A DNA stretch of 64,000 bases from Spiroplasma syrphidicola EA-1 (GTDB lineage: Bacteria; Bacillota_I; Bacilli_A; Mycoplasmatales; Mycoplasmataceae): the NCBI RefSeq assembly GCF_000400955.1, contig NC_021284.1, forward strand, positions 744,001 to 808,000. Direction: 5' to 3'. A program made the position numbers and the translations under genes. The notes beneath the pieces are model-generated. The model saw only the letters and a program-made list of their open reading frames with translations, had not been told where the DNA came from and ran no database searches. Every line of letters begins with the position of its first letter. Position 1 is the stretch's first letter. This document shows, piece after piece, positions 32,023 through 42,005 of this stretch.

Positions 32023-33612
32023 CTATTTCAAAGTATTAGTAAAACTAAAAGTTCCTGTAATCAATTTTGAATCAGATGTTGCGGTCACTGTAAATTTAAC
32101 AACTACCCCTGATTTTTGATTTGTATCTTTATCTTGATCATTTGTTAAATTAAAATCTTTCTCTGAAACTGATAATTTAGTCTGTTCGTTAATCGCAGTC
32201 ACAACTGCTTTAATAATTTCAGCATCCTGATTTAATTCACCATATGTCTGTTCAGACTTTGCAACTGTTCCTAAATCAGTCATAGTAACCTTCTCAATAC
32301 TATTTTTTTCCAAAGGTGGTTCAGTCAAAGTATTAGTAAAATTAAACGAATCTTTAATTAATTTTGAATCAGATGTTGCAGTCACTGTAAATTTAACAGC
32401 TACCCCTGATTTTTGATTTGCATCTTTATCTTGATCATTTGTTAAATCAAAATCTTTCTCTGTAACTGATAATTTAGTCTGTTCGTTAATCGCAGTCACA
32501 ACTGCTTTAATAATTTCAGCATCCTGATTTAACTCACCATATGTCTGTTCAGACTTTGCAACTGTTCCTAAATCAGTCATAATAACCTTCTCAATACTAT
32601 TTTTTTCCAAAGGTGGTTGAGTCAAAGTATTAGTAAAATTAAACGAATCTTTAATTAATTTTGAATCAGATGTTGCAGTCACTGTAAATTTAACAGCTAC
32701 CCCTGATTTTTGATTTGTATCTTTATCTTGATCATTTGTTAAATTAAAATCTTTCTCTGAAACTGATAATTTAGTCTGTTCGTTAATCGCAGTCACAACT
32801 GCTTTAATAATATCAGCATCCTGATTTAACTGACCATATGTCTGTTCAGGCTTTGCAACTGTTCCTAAATCAGTCATAGTAACCTCACTAATACTATTTT
32901 TTTCCAAAGGTGGTTCAGTTAAAGTATTAGTAAAATTAAACGAATCTTTAATTAATTTTGAATCAGATCTTGCAGTGACTGTAAATTCAACAACTGCCCC
33001 TGATTTTTGATTTGCATCTTTTTCTTGATCATTTGTTAAATCAAAATCTTTCTCTGTAACTGATAATTTAGTCTGTTCATTAATCGCAGTCACAACTGCT
33101 TTAATAATATCAGCATCCTGATTTAACTGACCATATGTCTGTTCAGGCTTTGCAACTGTTCCTAAATCAGTCATAGTAACCTCACTAATACTATTTTTTT
33201 CCAAAGGTGGTTCAGTTAAAGTATTAGTAAAACTAAAAGTTCCTGTAATTAATTTTGAATCAGCTTTTGCCGTAACTGTAAATAATACTTTTCCAGCTAC
33301 TTGTTTAGCTTTTTCATCTTTATCATTTTTTAAATTAAAATCAGCTGCCGTAACAGTTGATTTTAATTTTTTTGATAAAGCACCATTAATTGCATCAACT
33401 ACACTTTTAAGAATTGTTTCATCTTTATTTAAATCTCCATATGTCTTGTCATGATTTAAAATTGTTTTTGGATCATTTACAACAGTTTTTGAAATATCTT
33501 TTTTTTCAACTGTTGGATTATTGTCATTGTTGGTTGTTTTACAAGCGATAACACTTGTTGCACCAGTCGCGGTAAGACCAAAGGCTCCTAATATTGCTAG
33601 TAATTTTTTCAC
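32023..33612 (-). CDS. Spiralin-repeat lipoprotein, five tandem domains
   Basis: 529 residues. Start GTG 33612, with the leader MKKLLAILGAFGLTATGATS and lipobox VIAC, preceded by AAAGGAT at a suitable distance. The mature protein is five copies of one domain: a divergent first copy (about residues 38-141) and four near-identical copies of 99 residues (142-240, 241-339, 340-438, 439-529). Each has the shape seen in spiralin: a helix (IIKAVVTAINEQT), a loop ending DFNLTND, and a beta strand FTVTATSDSKLI. Copies 2 and 4 share DFDLTND, copies 3 and 5 share DFNLTND. It is expected to be a major surface protein that varies in length. A 17-nt A/T tract lies upstream. Confidence 0.85.
   Translation of the reverse strand: MKKLLAILGAFGLTATGATSVIACKTTNNDNNPTVEKKDISKTVVNDPKTILNHDKTYGDLNKDETILKSVVDAINGALSKKLKSTVTAADFNLKNDKDEKAKQVAGKVLFTVTAKADSKLITGTFSFTNTLTEPPLEKNSISEVTMTDLGTVAKPEQTYGQLNQDADIIKAVVTAINEQTKLSVTEKDFDLTNDQEKDANQKSGAVVEFTVTARSDSKLIKDSFNFTNTLTEPPLEKNSISEVTMTDLGTVAKPEQTYGQLNQDADIIKAVVTAINEQTKLSVSEKDFNLTNDQDKDTNQKSGVAVKFTVTATSDSKLIKDSFNFTNTLTQPPLEKNSIEKVIMTDLGTVAKSEQTYGELNQDAEIIKAVVTAINEQTKLSVTEKDFDLTNDQDKDANQKSGVAVKFTVTATSDSKLIKDSFNFTNTLTEPPLEKNSIEKVTMTDLGTVAKSEQTYGELNQDAEIIKAVVTAINEQTKLSVSEKDFNLTNDQDKDTNQKSGVVVKFTVTATSDSKLITGTFSFTNTLK
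32026..33189 (-). repeat. Four 297-bp tandem repeats inside the spiralin-repeat gene
   Basis: Repeat units of exactly 297 bp (99 codons), nearly identical in DNA over most of their length, starting near 33189, 32892, 32595 and 32298. For example GGTGGTT recurs at 32315 and 32612. The last unit ends in the sequence found at the end of the first, divergent domain. Confidence 0.85.
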
Positions 33613-33699
33613 TATTTATTATCCTTTCTTTGCTTAAAATAAGCTACTTCAAGTATATAATTTGAAAAAATCCATATCTAGCGAATTTTTTAGTTTTTG

Positions 33700-33716
33700 A
33701 AAAAAAAAAAAAAAAA
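33700..33716 (-). repeat. 17-nt A tract upstream of the spiralin-repeat gene
   Basis: An uninterrupted 17-nt A run on the plus strand (T on the coding strand), about 90 bases before the GTG start. A TATACT -10-like box is nearer the start. Possible phase-variation tract. Confidence 0.65.
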
Positions 33717-33783
33717 TGATAATTATTGGCAATTTAACGGTGTTTGCCATTTATTAAGAATAACTAACTAATATTACAAACAA

Positions 33784-33824
33784 AAAAAGTTACTCTTTAA
33801 AATTAAATTATAATGAGCAACTTT
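33784..33824 (-). terminator. Rho-independent terminator
   Basis: AAAGTTGCTC and GAGTAACTTT pair on the minus strand with one G-U, followed by a T-run, after the gene ending at 33886. Confidence 0.75.
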
Positions 33825-33885
33825 GTGTAATATTTTTATATATTGGTATCGCTATTGCTTGAATAGCAAGAGATATATTATCATT

Positions 33886-34944
33886 TTAAATTAAATATTC
33901 TTTAACAACATATTCACTATTCATTAGGGCAAGATTTGCTAGGTAGGTTAAATTAAATTTAATAACATCCCCAACTTGATAATCTTTTTCACTATTAGTT
34001 ACATCTAGAATAGTGTAGTCTGGCCCTTGGCGTAAAATTTTAATATTATCATCAGTGGTAATTAAATCATTACTATAACAATCTTGATGACCTAAAGCAA
34101 TAACTGCCTGCTTATGATTTGGATTACTATCTGTTGCAAGAAGTTCATCATCTCCCCCACTAACGGTAATTTTTGTGGACAAGGATGAAGGATAAACTTC
34201 AATAATTTGAGCTTCTAACCAACTTGTTTCTTGTTCTAAAAATGGAATTGGTTCATGGTTTAACCCAACACCCATTAAAATTCCAGTTCCACTACGAATT
34301 TGATTATTAGCCTTATCAAGATTTTCACTATCTCAAATACTAATATGATTTGATCCTCCACAACTAATTAGCGAAATACTAATCCCTAGTTTTTCTTCAA
34401 GGATTCTTTTAAAATGAGCTAAATTATTTAGTTTATTAATAACAACATCAGGTTCATCATATTGACTAAGATTTGTTCCTAGCCCCGTTAAAACTAAATT
34501 GGAAAAAGTAGCAATTTCAGTTAATTCCGCGATAAAATGATAATTACTGTCAAAAGCTGTATGTAATTCTTTTTCATTAATCATTAAAATAATTTCAACA
34601 TGCTTATTTTGGCGAATTGCCTCTTGATTTAAGTTTCGCATGGTTTGTAAATCAGAAATAAAAGTACAATCAGCATATTCAACTAAGTATTTCAATTCTT
34701 TTAACATTGGCGCACGCAAGAGCATTTTTTTAATTGGAATATCTTGATATTTTTTTAAGTTTAAAACGCGTGAATCACCAATTGTTTTGATTCCTTGGAT
34801 TGCCAAAGCTCAAACAATTTCTTCATGGCCAGCCGCAAGATTAACAACACTAACTAAATCCAAATTCCGGTTAGCTGCTTCTTTTAACATTTCGCGGCAA
34901 TTACGACGTATTTTTGATAGATCTCATGTAATTTTTGGATACAT
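33886..34944 (-). CDS. Alanine/ornithine racemase family protein lacking the PLP lysine
   Basis: 352 residues, matching fold-type III PLP enzymes of the Orr (ornithine racemase) group: MYPKITWDLSKIR at the start, KMLLRAPM, DCTFISDLQTM, SCGGSNHISI, SGTGILMGVG and a C-terminal beta domain with ALGHQD. In active members the segment corresponding to residues 30-37 carries the PLP lysine (VVKS in Orr). Here it reads VVNL, with Asn35 at that place (codon AAT). If the alignment holds, the enzyme cannot form the usual internal aldimine. The rest of the fold is intact, so a binding or regulatory role, or pseudo-enzyme status, is possible. Spiroplasmas have no peptidoglycan, so D-Ala is not expected to be needed. 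Confidence 0.75.
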
Positions 34945-35035
34945 TATTTCCCTCCCATGTTAATAGTTATTAATATTGGTTAATAATTAATATGGTTGCC
35001 TTGTAACTGCCTGGTAATAATTTAAAATTTAACTG

Positions 35036-35638
35036 TTAAAATGTTTTAACTGCTTTTTGAATTTGCTCATCATACTGATCAATTAATTGTTCAGGAGTTA
35101 ATTCTTTCATCGGACTAACTTTTGTTCCAGCGATTAGAATTGGTTCATTAACTTGTGCCCCAACAAATTCTCATGTTCCTTTTAAGTATTCCGTATGATT
35201 TCCTCATAAATATCATCCATAAGGTGCTCCCTGGGTTGTTAAAATTTGTACTTTTAAATGTGGTAATAACCCAATTGCATCACCTTTTTTTGAATATTTA
35301 TATGAAAATGTTTTATCAGCCACTAAAATATGGTCAAAATAATTTTTAACTAATCCACTAACATTAAAATTATTCATTGGACAGCTGATGATTACTTTAT
35401 CAACATTTTTTAATTGGTCAACATAAAAATCAGTATCTTCAGCATTAAAAAAGGTTCCAAAGTTATCAACTGTTAAAGTTTTTAACGCCATTGCTGTTTT
35501 ATTTAAATCTAAATAAATAAACTCATCTTGGGGATTTAAAGCTTGATAATGTTTAATAAAACGTTTAGTTAACGCGATTGAATATGAAGTTTTTTCTGGA
35601 CTAACTGTCCCATTTATAACAAGAATTTTTTTGCTCAT
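35036..35638 (-). CDS. azoR: FMN-dependent NADH-azoreductase
   Basis: 200 residues in the flavodoxin-like fold: ILVINGTVSPEKTSYS near the start, CPMNNFNVSGLVKNYFDH and TTQGAPYG in the middle, a flavin-binding pattern of the AzoR/NAD(P)H oxidoreductase family. It reduces quinones and azo compounds with NADH and may protect against oxidative stress. The best start is ATG 35638, after GGAAG; an upstream in-frame codon would lengthen it without reason. The C-terminal 50 residues follow a TGA Trp at 35213-35215. It stands alone before yebC. Confidence 0.85.
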
Positions 35639-35728
35639 TGCTATTTCTTCCTTTCTCATAGTAATAATATTATTTTACCACCTTGCTAAATATTCGCTTA
35701 GATAAAATTTATTTTTTATAAAAATTAA

Positions 35729-35756
35729 AAACTAGATTAAAAACTTAATCTAGTTT
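35729..35756. terminator. Terminator overlapping the yebC stop codon
   Basis: AAACTAGATTAA and TTAATCTAGTTT form a 12-bp stem around AAAC, using the last two sense codons and stop of yebC as one arm. T residues follow on the minus strand. Confidence 0.8.
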
Positions 35757-36461
35757 AACATTATGATAGACTTCTTGGACATCATCACATTCATCAAGCA
35801 TATTTAATAATTTTTCAAAACGTTCTTTTTCTTCCCCAGCTAAAGTAATTTCTTCTTGCGCTAGCATTGTAATTTCCGCCATCGCAAAATCACTAATTCC
35901 CATGCTATCTAAGACTGTTTTAACTGCATTAAAAGCAGTCGCAGGAGCATAGACAACAACTTGGTCTTCTTCATCAACAACATCATTAACATCACAATCT
36001 GCTAATAATAACTGTTCAAAAACTTCATCAACACTATGCTTTGTAAAAGCAAACAAAGCTAAATGATCAAATAGATGAGTTACAGCGCCAGATACACCAA
36101 GTTTACCCCCAGTTTTTGTAAAACAATTACGAACTTCAGCGACAGCACGATTAACATTGTTTGTTAATGTTTCAACAATAATTGCACTACCCCCAGGACC
36201 ATAGCCTTCATAACGAATTGCTTGGTAATTATCATTATCATTACCACTGGCTTTTTTAATTGCCCGTTCAATAACATCTTTTGGTACTTGTTTTGATTTA
36301 GCTTTATCAATTGCGTTACGTAAAGCTAAATTAGCCGTTGGATCAGGGCTCCCTTCACGGGCCGCTAAATAGATTTCTCGGGCCATGCGATTATATAAGA
36401 CAGCTTTTTTCGCCGATGTTGCGGCCATTGATTGTTTACGAACTTCAAATGCTCTTCCCAT
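35745..36461 (-). CDS. yebC: YebC/PmpR family protein
   Basis: 238 residues, full length: MGRAFEVRKQSM at the start, KSKQVPKDVIERAIKKASG near residue 55, EGYGPGG (78-84), and GAVTHLF. Recent work assigns some family members to helping ribosomes at proline stretches, others to transcription control; the sequence does not separate the two. Start ATG 36461 with AAAAGGAG upstream. It is downstream of rimI in the direction of transcription, but an intergenic gap of 44 bases separates them. Confidence 0.95.
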   Translation of the reverse strand: MGRAFEVRKQSMAATSAKKAVLYNRMAREIYLAAREGSPDPTANLALRNAIDKAKSKQVPKDVIERAIKKASGNDNDNYQAIRYEGYGPGGSAIIVETLTNNVNRAVAEVRNCFTKTGGKLGVSGAVTHLFDHLALFAFTKHSVDEVFEQLLLADCDVNDVVDEEDQVVVYAPATAFNAVKTVLDSMGISDFAMAEITMLAQEEITLAGEEKERFEKLLNMLDECDDVQEVYHNVKLD

Positions 36462-36505
36462 TGTTTTTTTCTCCTTTTTCTTCCTTATTTATTATACCTT
36501 AAAGT

Positions 36506-36934
36506 TTATTTTTTATATTCCATAACAATAGCATTATTTTGACCATAATATTTATCAATTGTCCGAATTATCGCAAAACCATTCGCTTGATATAACTTTT
36601 GGGCAATAATATTTGTTGTATTTACTTCTAAAAACAGCTTTTCAAATTGAAGGGTAGTTAATAAGTATTGTAAAAATCACTGCCCATAGCCTTGATGCTG
36701 TTCTGATTTTTTAATTGTTAACCTAATTAATTCCAAATCCGGGCCACTCTTTAATAGCAGCGCATAACCAAGAACTTTATCTTCAGAAAGTAATTTTAGA
36801 CAATAATAGTTTTGATCATTTATCATTAAAATTAGATTACGATATTTATAATAATGGTCGGGATAATTCTCTTTTTCTAGCAAAAAAATGAAAACACCGT
36901 CACTATTACTAATTGGTTTAACGGTTAGTTTCAT
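36506..36934 (-). CDS. rimI: GNAT acetyltransferase, RimI-like
   Basis: 142 residues with the acetyl-CoA motif of GNAT enzymes: IRLTIKKSEQHQGYGQ, then LEVNTTNIIAQKLYQANGF, as in ribosomal protein S18 N-acetyltransferase. The start ATG 36934 is placed nine bases after AGGCGG; the earlier in-frame TTG at 36943 would sit directly on that ribosome-binding sequence. It overlaps the end of tsaB by 17 bases and is the third gene in the tsaE-tsaB-rimI cluster, a classical bacterial arrangement connected with tRNA t6A synthesis. Confidence 0.85.
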
Positions 36935-37508
36935 TAGTTTCAACCGCCTTTTTCAAATATAAAGGTGCTAAATCATCTACTGTTTCGCTAAGAGTAAAAT
37001 AAGGTTTTAAATTTAAATAATTATTTAAATAATCAAATTCAAGTAAATCTTCGCGGATTTCATAACCAGCAAACTGTTGACTAATTTCTCGACAATTTTC
37101 TAATGTAAGCAACTGAATTGGAATAATTTCTTGGCCATTTTGATAGATGGCAAAATAAAACTGGCTTCCTTTCGCATCAATCATTGAAATACAATTATCT
37201 AACCCAGCTTGGTATAATAGACTATTAATTGTATAAACATTCAGATTAGGATTAATTGTTTTCAAAATCATTGCGATTGTGATTGGAACCCGAATGCCAG
37301 TGTAACTTCCTGGTCCAATTGTTAAATATAACGCCGTTAAATCTTTTAACTTTAAATTATGTTCACCAAGTAATTTTGTGATTGTTGGAACCGTTAATTC
37401 TGTGTGTTTTCGTTCCCCATCAAGATGATAATCGCCAAGAACAATATTATTTGATTCTAAAATTAAGGTTAAATATTTCCCTGTTGTATCAATAAATAAA
37501 CTATGCAT
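36918..37508 (-). CDS. tsaB: tRNA threonylcarbamoyladenosine biosynthesis protein TsaB
   Basis: 196 residues, ASKHA-fold: LFIDTTGKYLTL at the start, the conserved IGPGSYTGIRV near residue 65 and LYLKKA near the end. TsaB is the partner of TsaD and TsaE in making t6A37 on tRNAs that read ANN codons. It overlaps the end of tsaE by eight bases, so the two are coupled. The catalytic partner tsaD is not in this window. Confidence 0.93.
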   Translation of the reverse strand: MHSLFIDTTGKYLTLILESNNIVLGDYHLDGERKHTELTVPTITKLLGEHNLKLKDLTALYLTIGPGSYTGIRVPITIAMILKTINPNLNVYTINSLLYQAGLDNCISMIDAKGSQFYFAIYQNGQEIIPIQLLTLENCREISQQFAGYEIREDLLEFDYLNNYLNLKPYFTLSETVDDLAPLYLKKAVETNETNR

Positions 37509-37968
37509 GATAAAATTCCTCTTCTAAATTTGCTAGTAATCCAGGATTTGTTGTTCTAATATCAATTAACCGCCCAGTTGATAATACTTCAATTGTAATT
37601 TCTGTAATGACTCATTTTAATGGTAAATATTGCTTAATTGGGGCTGGTCATTCAATAATATTATAGCAATCATTAGCAGCATCTAAATACATTTCAGCTT
37701 CTTCAGGAGAAATGTTATCTAATAAACGGTAAAAGTCAAAATGATTAACAGTTAATTCATTTGGACACTGGTATTGGTTCATAATGACAAAAGTTGGTGA
37801 AGTTACTAATTCATTATAACCAAGGGCAGCTAAAAGTAATTTTGTGATTGTTGTTTTACCAGCCGCTAATGGCCCATTCAGTAATAGTACTTGATTTGGA
37901 CCAGCAAATTGAGCTAAAATTTGGGCTAATTTTTCACTGTCTTTTAAACTATTTATGTTAATTTGCAT
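37501..37968 (-). CDS. tsaE: tRNA threonylcarbamoyladenosine biosynthesis protein TsaE
   Basis: 155 residues. Walker A NGPLAAGKTT (residues 31-40), the switch-like TSPTFVIMNQY and the Walker-B-like HFDFYRL define the small P-loop ATPase TsaE, which drives turnover of the t6A complex. First gene of the tsaE-tsaB-rimI cluster. Its C-terminal end is reached through a TGA Trp (37648-37650) and stops inside the tsaB start region. Confidence 0.93.
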
Positions 37969-38077
37969 TTACTTCCTACTTTCTTTTCTAATTATACCGA
38001 GAAAATAAAATAACCCTTACTTTTTTTTAAAAATATGTAATAATAATATAAAAATACAATGAAAGGTTTATTTATAA

Positions 38078-39064
38078 ATGAAAGATTTACTAATTATCGG
38101 CGCTGGGCCGGTTGGATTATATGCATGAAGTTGTGCCGGATTAATGGGCTTATCTGGTTATATTATTGAAGGTAATTCTGCCCCCGGTGGACAGCCAGCC
38201 GAACTATTTCCCGATAAGGCAATTTATGATCTTCCTGGGATTGATAAAATTACCGGGCAAGATTTTGTTAATAATTTATTAGCAAACACCAAAAAATATT
38301 GTGGTAATATGACTCTCTTATTAGAAACAAAGGTTAGTGAGCTAACTGAAATTAATGATGGTTTTGCGGTTAAATTATCAAATAATACTGTTATTGAAGT
38401 TAAAACAATTTTAATTACAACTGGAAATGGTGTTTTTACGCCGATTAAATTAGAACAACTTGATAGTAATGTTACCTATCAGAATCTGACTTATCAAATT
38501 AATAATCCCCAGCAATATCATAATAAAAAAATTGCAATTTTAGGTGGTGGTGATTCAGCACTTGATTGAGCTAATCATTTTATTGAAGAAAAAATTACAA
38601 GCAATGTCACTATTGTACATCGCCGTGAACACTATCGGGCAAAAGAAAGTAGCGTTGCCAAATTACAACAAAATCAAGTCACAGAATACAAAAACTATCA
38701 TATTGAAACAATCACAACTAATGGGGAATTGATCACTGAAATGACTCTTATTCATAATGATGATAATAGTTTAGTTTCTTTACAAGCTGACTATTATTTA
38801 ATCCAATATGGTGCCAAAATTGCGCCTTCAGTTATTAGTCAATGACCATTAACATTTACAAGAGCCAATAAAATTATTATTAGTCCTAGTGGTCAAACTT
38901 CCCATCCCCGCATTTTTGCCGCTGGTAATATTGCTGCCTATGAGGGAAAATACTATAATATGGCAACTGGTTTTGGAGAAAGTATCAATGCCTTATATAA
39001 TATTACAAAAATAATTCATGGCGAAAAATACCATCCAGGCTATTTAGGGGCTGATTTACAATAA
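38078..39064 (+). CDS. Ferredoxin/flavodoxin-NADP reductase, thioredoxin reductase-like (YumC type)
   Basis: 328 residues. FAD site GAGPVGLYAW near residue 8, EGNSAPGGQPAELFP, NADPH site ILGGGDSALDW near 155, and FAAGNIAAYEGK near the end. It lacks the CxxC redox pair of thioredoxin reductases at the expected place, which fits the type 2 ferredoxin-NADP reductase group. It is the only enzyme gene on the plus strand here, diverging from tsaE, with GAAAGG 11 bases upstream of ATG 38078. Several Trp are TGA. Confidence 0.85.
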
Positions 39065-39065
39065 T

Positions 39066-39097
39066 AAAAAAAGGAATTATAATAATTCCTTTTTTTA
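39066..39097. terminator. Bidirectional terminator between convergent genes
   Basis: AAAAAAAGGAATTAT and ATAATTCCTTTTTTT form a long stem between the reductase gene (plus) and the flippase gene (minus, stop 39095). Confidence 0.9.
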
Positions 39098-40954
39098 ACC
39101 TTTTAAGACATAAATCTCATCTTCCCCACTCGGTCCGACATCAATTTCAAGATTAGTAATATGGCTTTTAACTAAAGCTTCTTCTCGTTCTCACATTTCC
39201 TGGTACGGATCAGTTGGTTCAGTTAAGTTAATAAAATCATCTTCAAATTTTGATTTGCGAATTTTACGGGCTTTTTCTTGTTTTTTCAACCAAATGCGGT
39301 GAATAATTGGTAGTCGTAAAATAATTCCTTTAACTGAACGTGGGGCTCATAAAATTGAATTTATTAAAATCAGCATAATTGAGGTAACAATTAATCCAAA
39401 GAAAATTGATAATAAGATGTTTCAGCCCCACTGATACTGAAAATTCTCATCATAAATATTATTGGGGTTATAGGAAACATTAATAAATAAATAGTTGACT
39501 AAAATAGCAATGATAATTGGAACTAATAGAATCATTCAATTACGAAAGACACCTTTGAAACTACTATTATAAGTTAGATACATCCAATTATAAACTCATA
39601 AGTAAACAAAGCGAATGAAAGTAACGATACAAGTAATAATTAAAATTCCATATAAAGCACTTTTATAATCATTAAAGGCGAATCGTGAAATAATCGCAAC
39701 AATAACAGAAATAACAACATTAGCAATCCCTAAGTAAAAAATCGGCATTGCTACCTTTTGGTAGTTTCCTTTCGCATAAATTAAGACATTTGCAGGCTCT
39801 CCTAAAATAATAAACACCGAAGAAATCGCAATTAATAATGAAAAAGTTGGATAATAGAAAATATCATTAAAAATAGCTAGTTCTTGGGCTGTTCACCCAG
39901 AAAAGTCAACACCAATTTGGGGAGCATATAACGCTGTCACAAAATATGGGGATAAGATAAACTGGTTAATAAATAAGAAGGCGCCAATCATAAAAGCGTA
40001 TGTTTCAAACTTAATATAAGTATCTCAATTAATACGGCCATTCTTTGCTGTTCAAGCGGCAAAAAATTCACGGAACGAATTAATTAAAATTAACATAATA
40101 CTACGAACCCCAACCGCAATTGTCATATACAGCGACAAAGTTGAAGAAATATTCAAGCCTAATAAAATGGCAACAACAATTGCATCTAAGTTAATAATTA
40201 AAGTCTCACCAATGTTTTTAAAAACAATAATATTACTCTTTTTAACTAATTGCATATTATCTTTTTGTTTCATAATTCTAATTCATGGATAATTTAGTCT
40301 TACAAACAAATAAACTAAGACGCCTTTCATTAAGGAATACATTAGGAAAATTAAGAAAATAAAAAGTGGATCAATTGTGACAGAAATTGCATAGAAAATA
40401 ATTGAATATGCAACTAAATCACAAATCATCATGACTAAACGACGAATATGGTTATTTTGATCAGCTTGCATTAAATTTTCATAGCAAGCTGTTCAAAATA
40501 ATCCAATTAAATTTTTTGAACCAATTAAAGCAACAATTATCATCATTTTTCATAAAGCATATTTTTCGGCCACGCCATTAACGGTTACTAAAAAATCTTT
40601 TTCAAAAATATATGTGTAACTACTATATGCTAATGAAATCCCTAATAATAAGAATATTCCAATAATTCCAGCAATGCGATACTGATGTTTTGTTGTATTC
40701 AAAATTTCATTAGCGCGAATATAATCTTTTTGTAATAAAGGTTTTAATAAGAAAATAACAGTTAAAGAACCTAATGCTCCCTCAACACTTCCTAAAAACG
40801 CAACAATTGCAATGGTATTCTTTACAAAACCGTTAAACTTTGGACCATAACTTGAAATTAGTAAATACATTAAAATAAATTGGAAAATCGTCCCAATTAA
40901 AGAAGTTAATGCTCCAATTAAAATTGCAAAAATCCCTTTTTGTGTTGACAACAT
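39095..40954 (-). CDS. Oligosaccharide flippase / MATE-like membrane protein
   Basis: 619 residues with about 14 hydrophobic segments, starting MLSTQKGIFAILIGALTSLIG and with a GPKFNGFVKN loop, which is the MVF/MATE polysaccharide-export fold. The C-terminal 100 residues are a charged cytoplasmic tail with no recognised domain. Five TGA codons interrupt it under the standard code. Flippases of this type carry lipid-linked sugars across the membrane. In a wall-less organism the cargo may be a glycolipid or capsule precursor. It stands alone. Confidence 0.75.
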
Positions 40955-40980
40955 AATGTTCTCCTTTTTTCTATTCTTTT

Positions 40981-41916
40981 TTATTTTATAATATTTTCCT
41001 CAATTTTAATAATCTTTTCATTTAAATATTCTAAATTACCAGAAAAATGATGAAATTCAATTTGATAAGCATACAGCGCAATCATAAAATTAGGATTAAT
41101 TCTTTTTGCCCCATATTTTTGATCATTTACAACAGGGTGTTTTAAATAGCTTAATGTTGCTCTAATTTGATGTTTCCGTCCCGTTGTTAAAGTAACTTCT
41201 AATCATGTTGAATCCACTGATGGTTTTATTACCTTAAAACTTGTTTCACATTCTTGGCTCTCTTCGACTTTTTTGGGACTGAAAACCATTCGTTTTCTTT
41301 GTTCATCTTTATAAAGATATCCTCTCACTGTTGTTAGGTCCGCTGGGAAATTACCTTGACATTGAGCTAAATATTTTTTAACAATATATTTTTTATCATT
41401 AATTTTTGTCAATAAACTATCTAATGTTGCTTTGTTTTTGGCATAAATTACTAGACCCCTAGTAAATTTATCTAAACGATGAACATGCGAAATTAAAAAT
41501 GACTGCTCATAGTTTGGATCATATTGGTTAGTATTAATTAAATAATTACGAACGCTTTGGTCTAAACTATCATGCAGTGTGGAATGCATTTCCACCCCAT
41601 GGGGTTTATCAACAATTAACAAATTCTCATCTTCATAAACAATTTTTAAAGTATTATTCTTATTATTTACCTGGGTTTGGACGGTTGGGCGATAAACAAT
41701 TTCAATATTTTTATCAAAAATTAAAATTTTATCATTAACAGCTAACAAATATTTGCGATCTTTGACACTTTTATTATTTACTTTGATTTTTTTATTACGA
41801 AATAATTTATAAATAACTGACAAACTTGTTGTTGGCAACATTTTTTTTAAAAAATTAAATAGTGTTTGACCAGCATCATTGCTTTTTACAGTTACTTCCA
41901 GAATTTGACTACTCAT
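40981..41916 (-). CDS. RluA-family pseudouridine synthase
   Basis: 311 residues. An S4-like N-terminal domain (TSLSVIYKLFRNKKIKVNN) then the catalytic domain with VHRLDKFTRG (Asp149 in HRLD) and a C-terminal KHQIRATLSYLKHPVVND segment. It isomerises uridine in rRNA; the exact site (RluC or RluD type) cannot be told from sequence alone. The start ATG 41916 has GTAGGAGCG upstream. The last 70 residues follow a TGA Trp at 41200-41202. Stands alone. Confidence 0.92.
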
Positions 41917-41970
41917 ATCGCTCCTACTAAATTTACTTTAATTTTACTAAGTTATTAAACAAAAAGAAAG

Positions 41971-42005
41971 AAAAATTTAAGAAATAACTATTAACTTAAA
42001 TTTTT
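41971..42005 (-). terminator. Terminator overlapping the stop of the membrane protein gene
   Basis: AAAAATTTAAG and CTTAAATTTTT flank a 13-base loop containing the stop codon at 41991-41993. Confidence 0.75.

Noticed and set aside
32026-33189. Tandem repeats as a possible CRISPR array
   Set aside because: Units are 297 bp, in frame, without spacers, and encode a lipoprotein.
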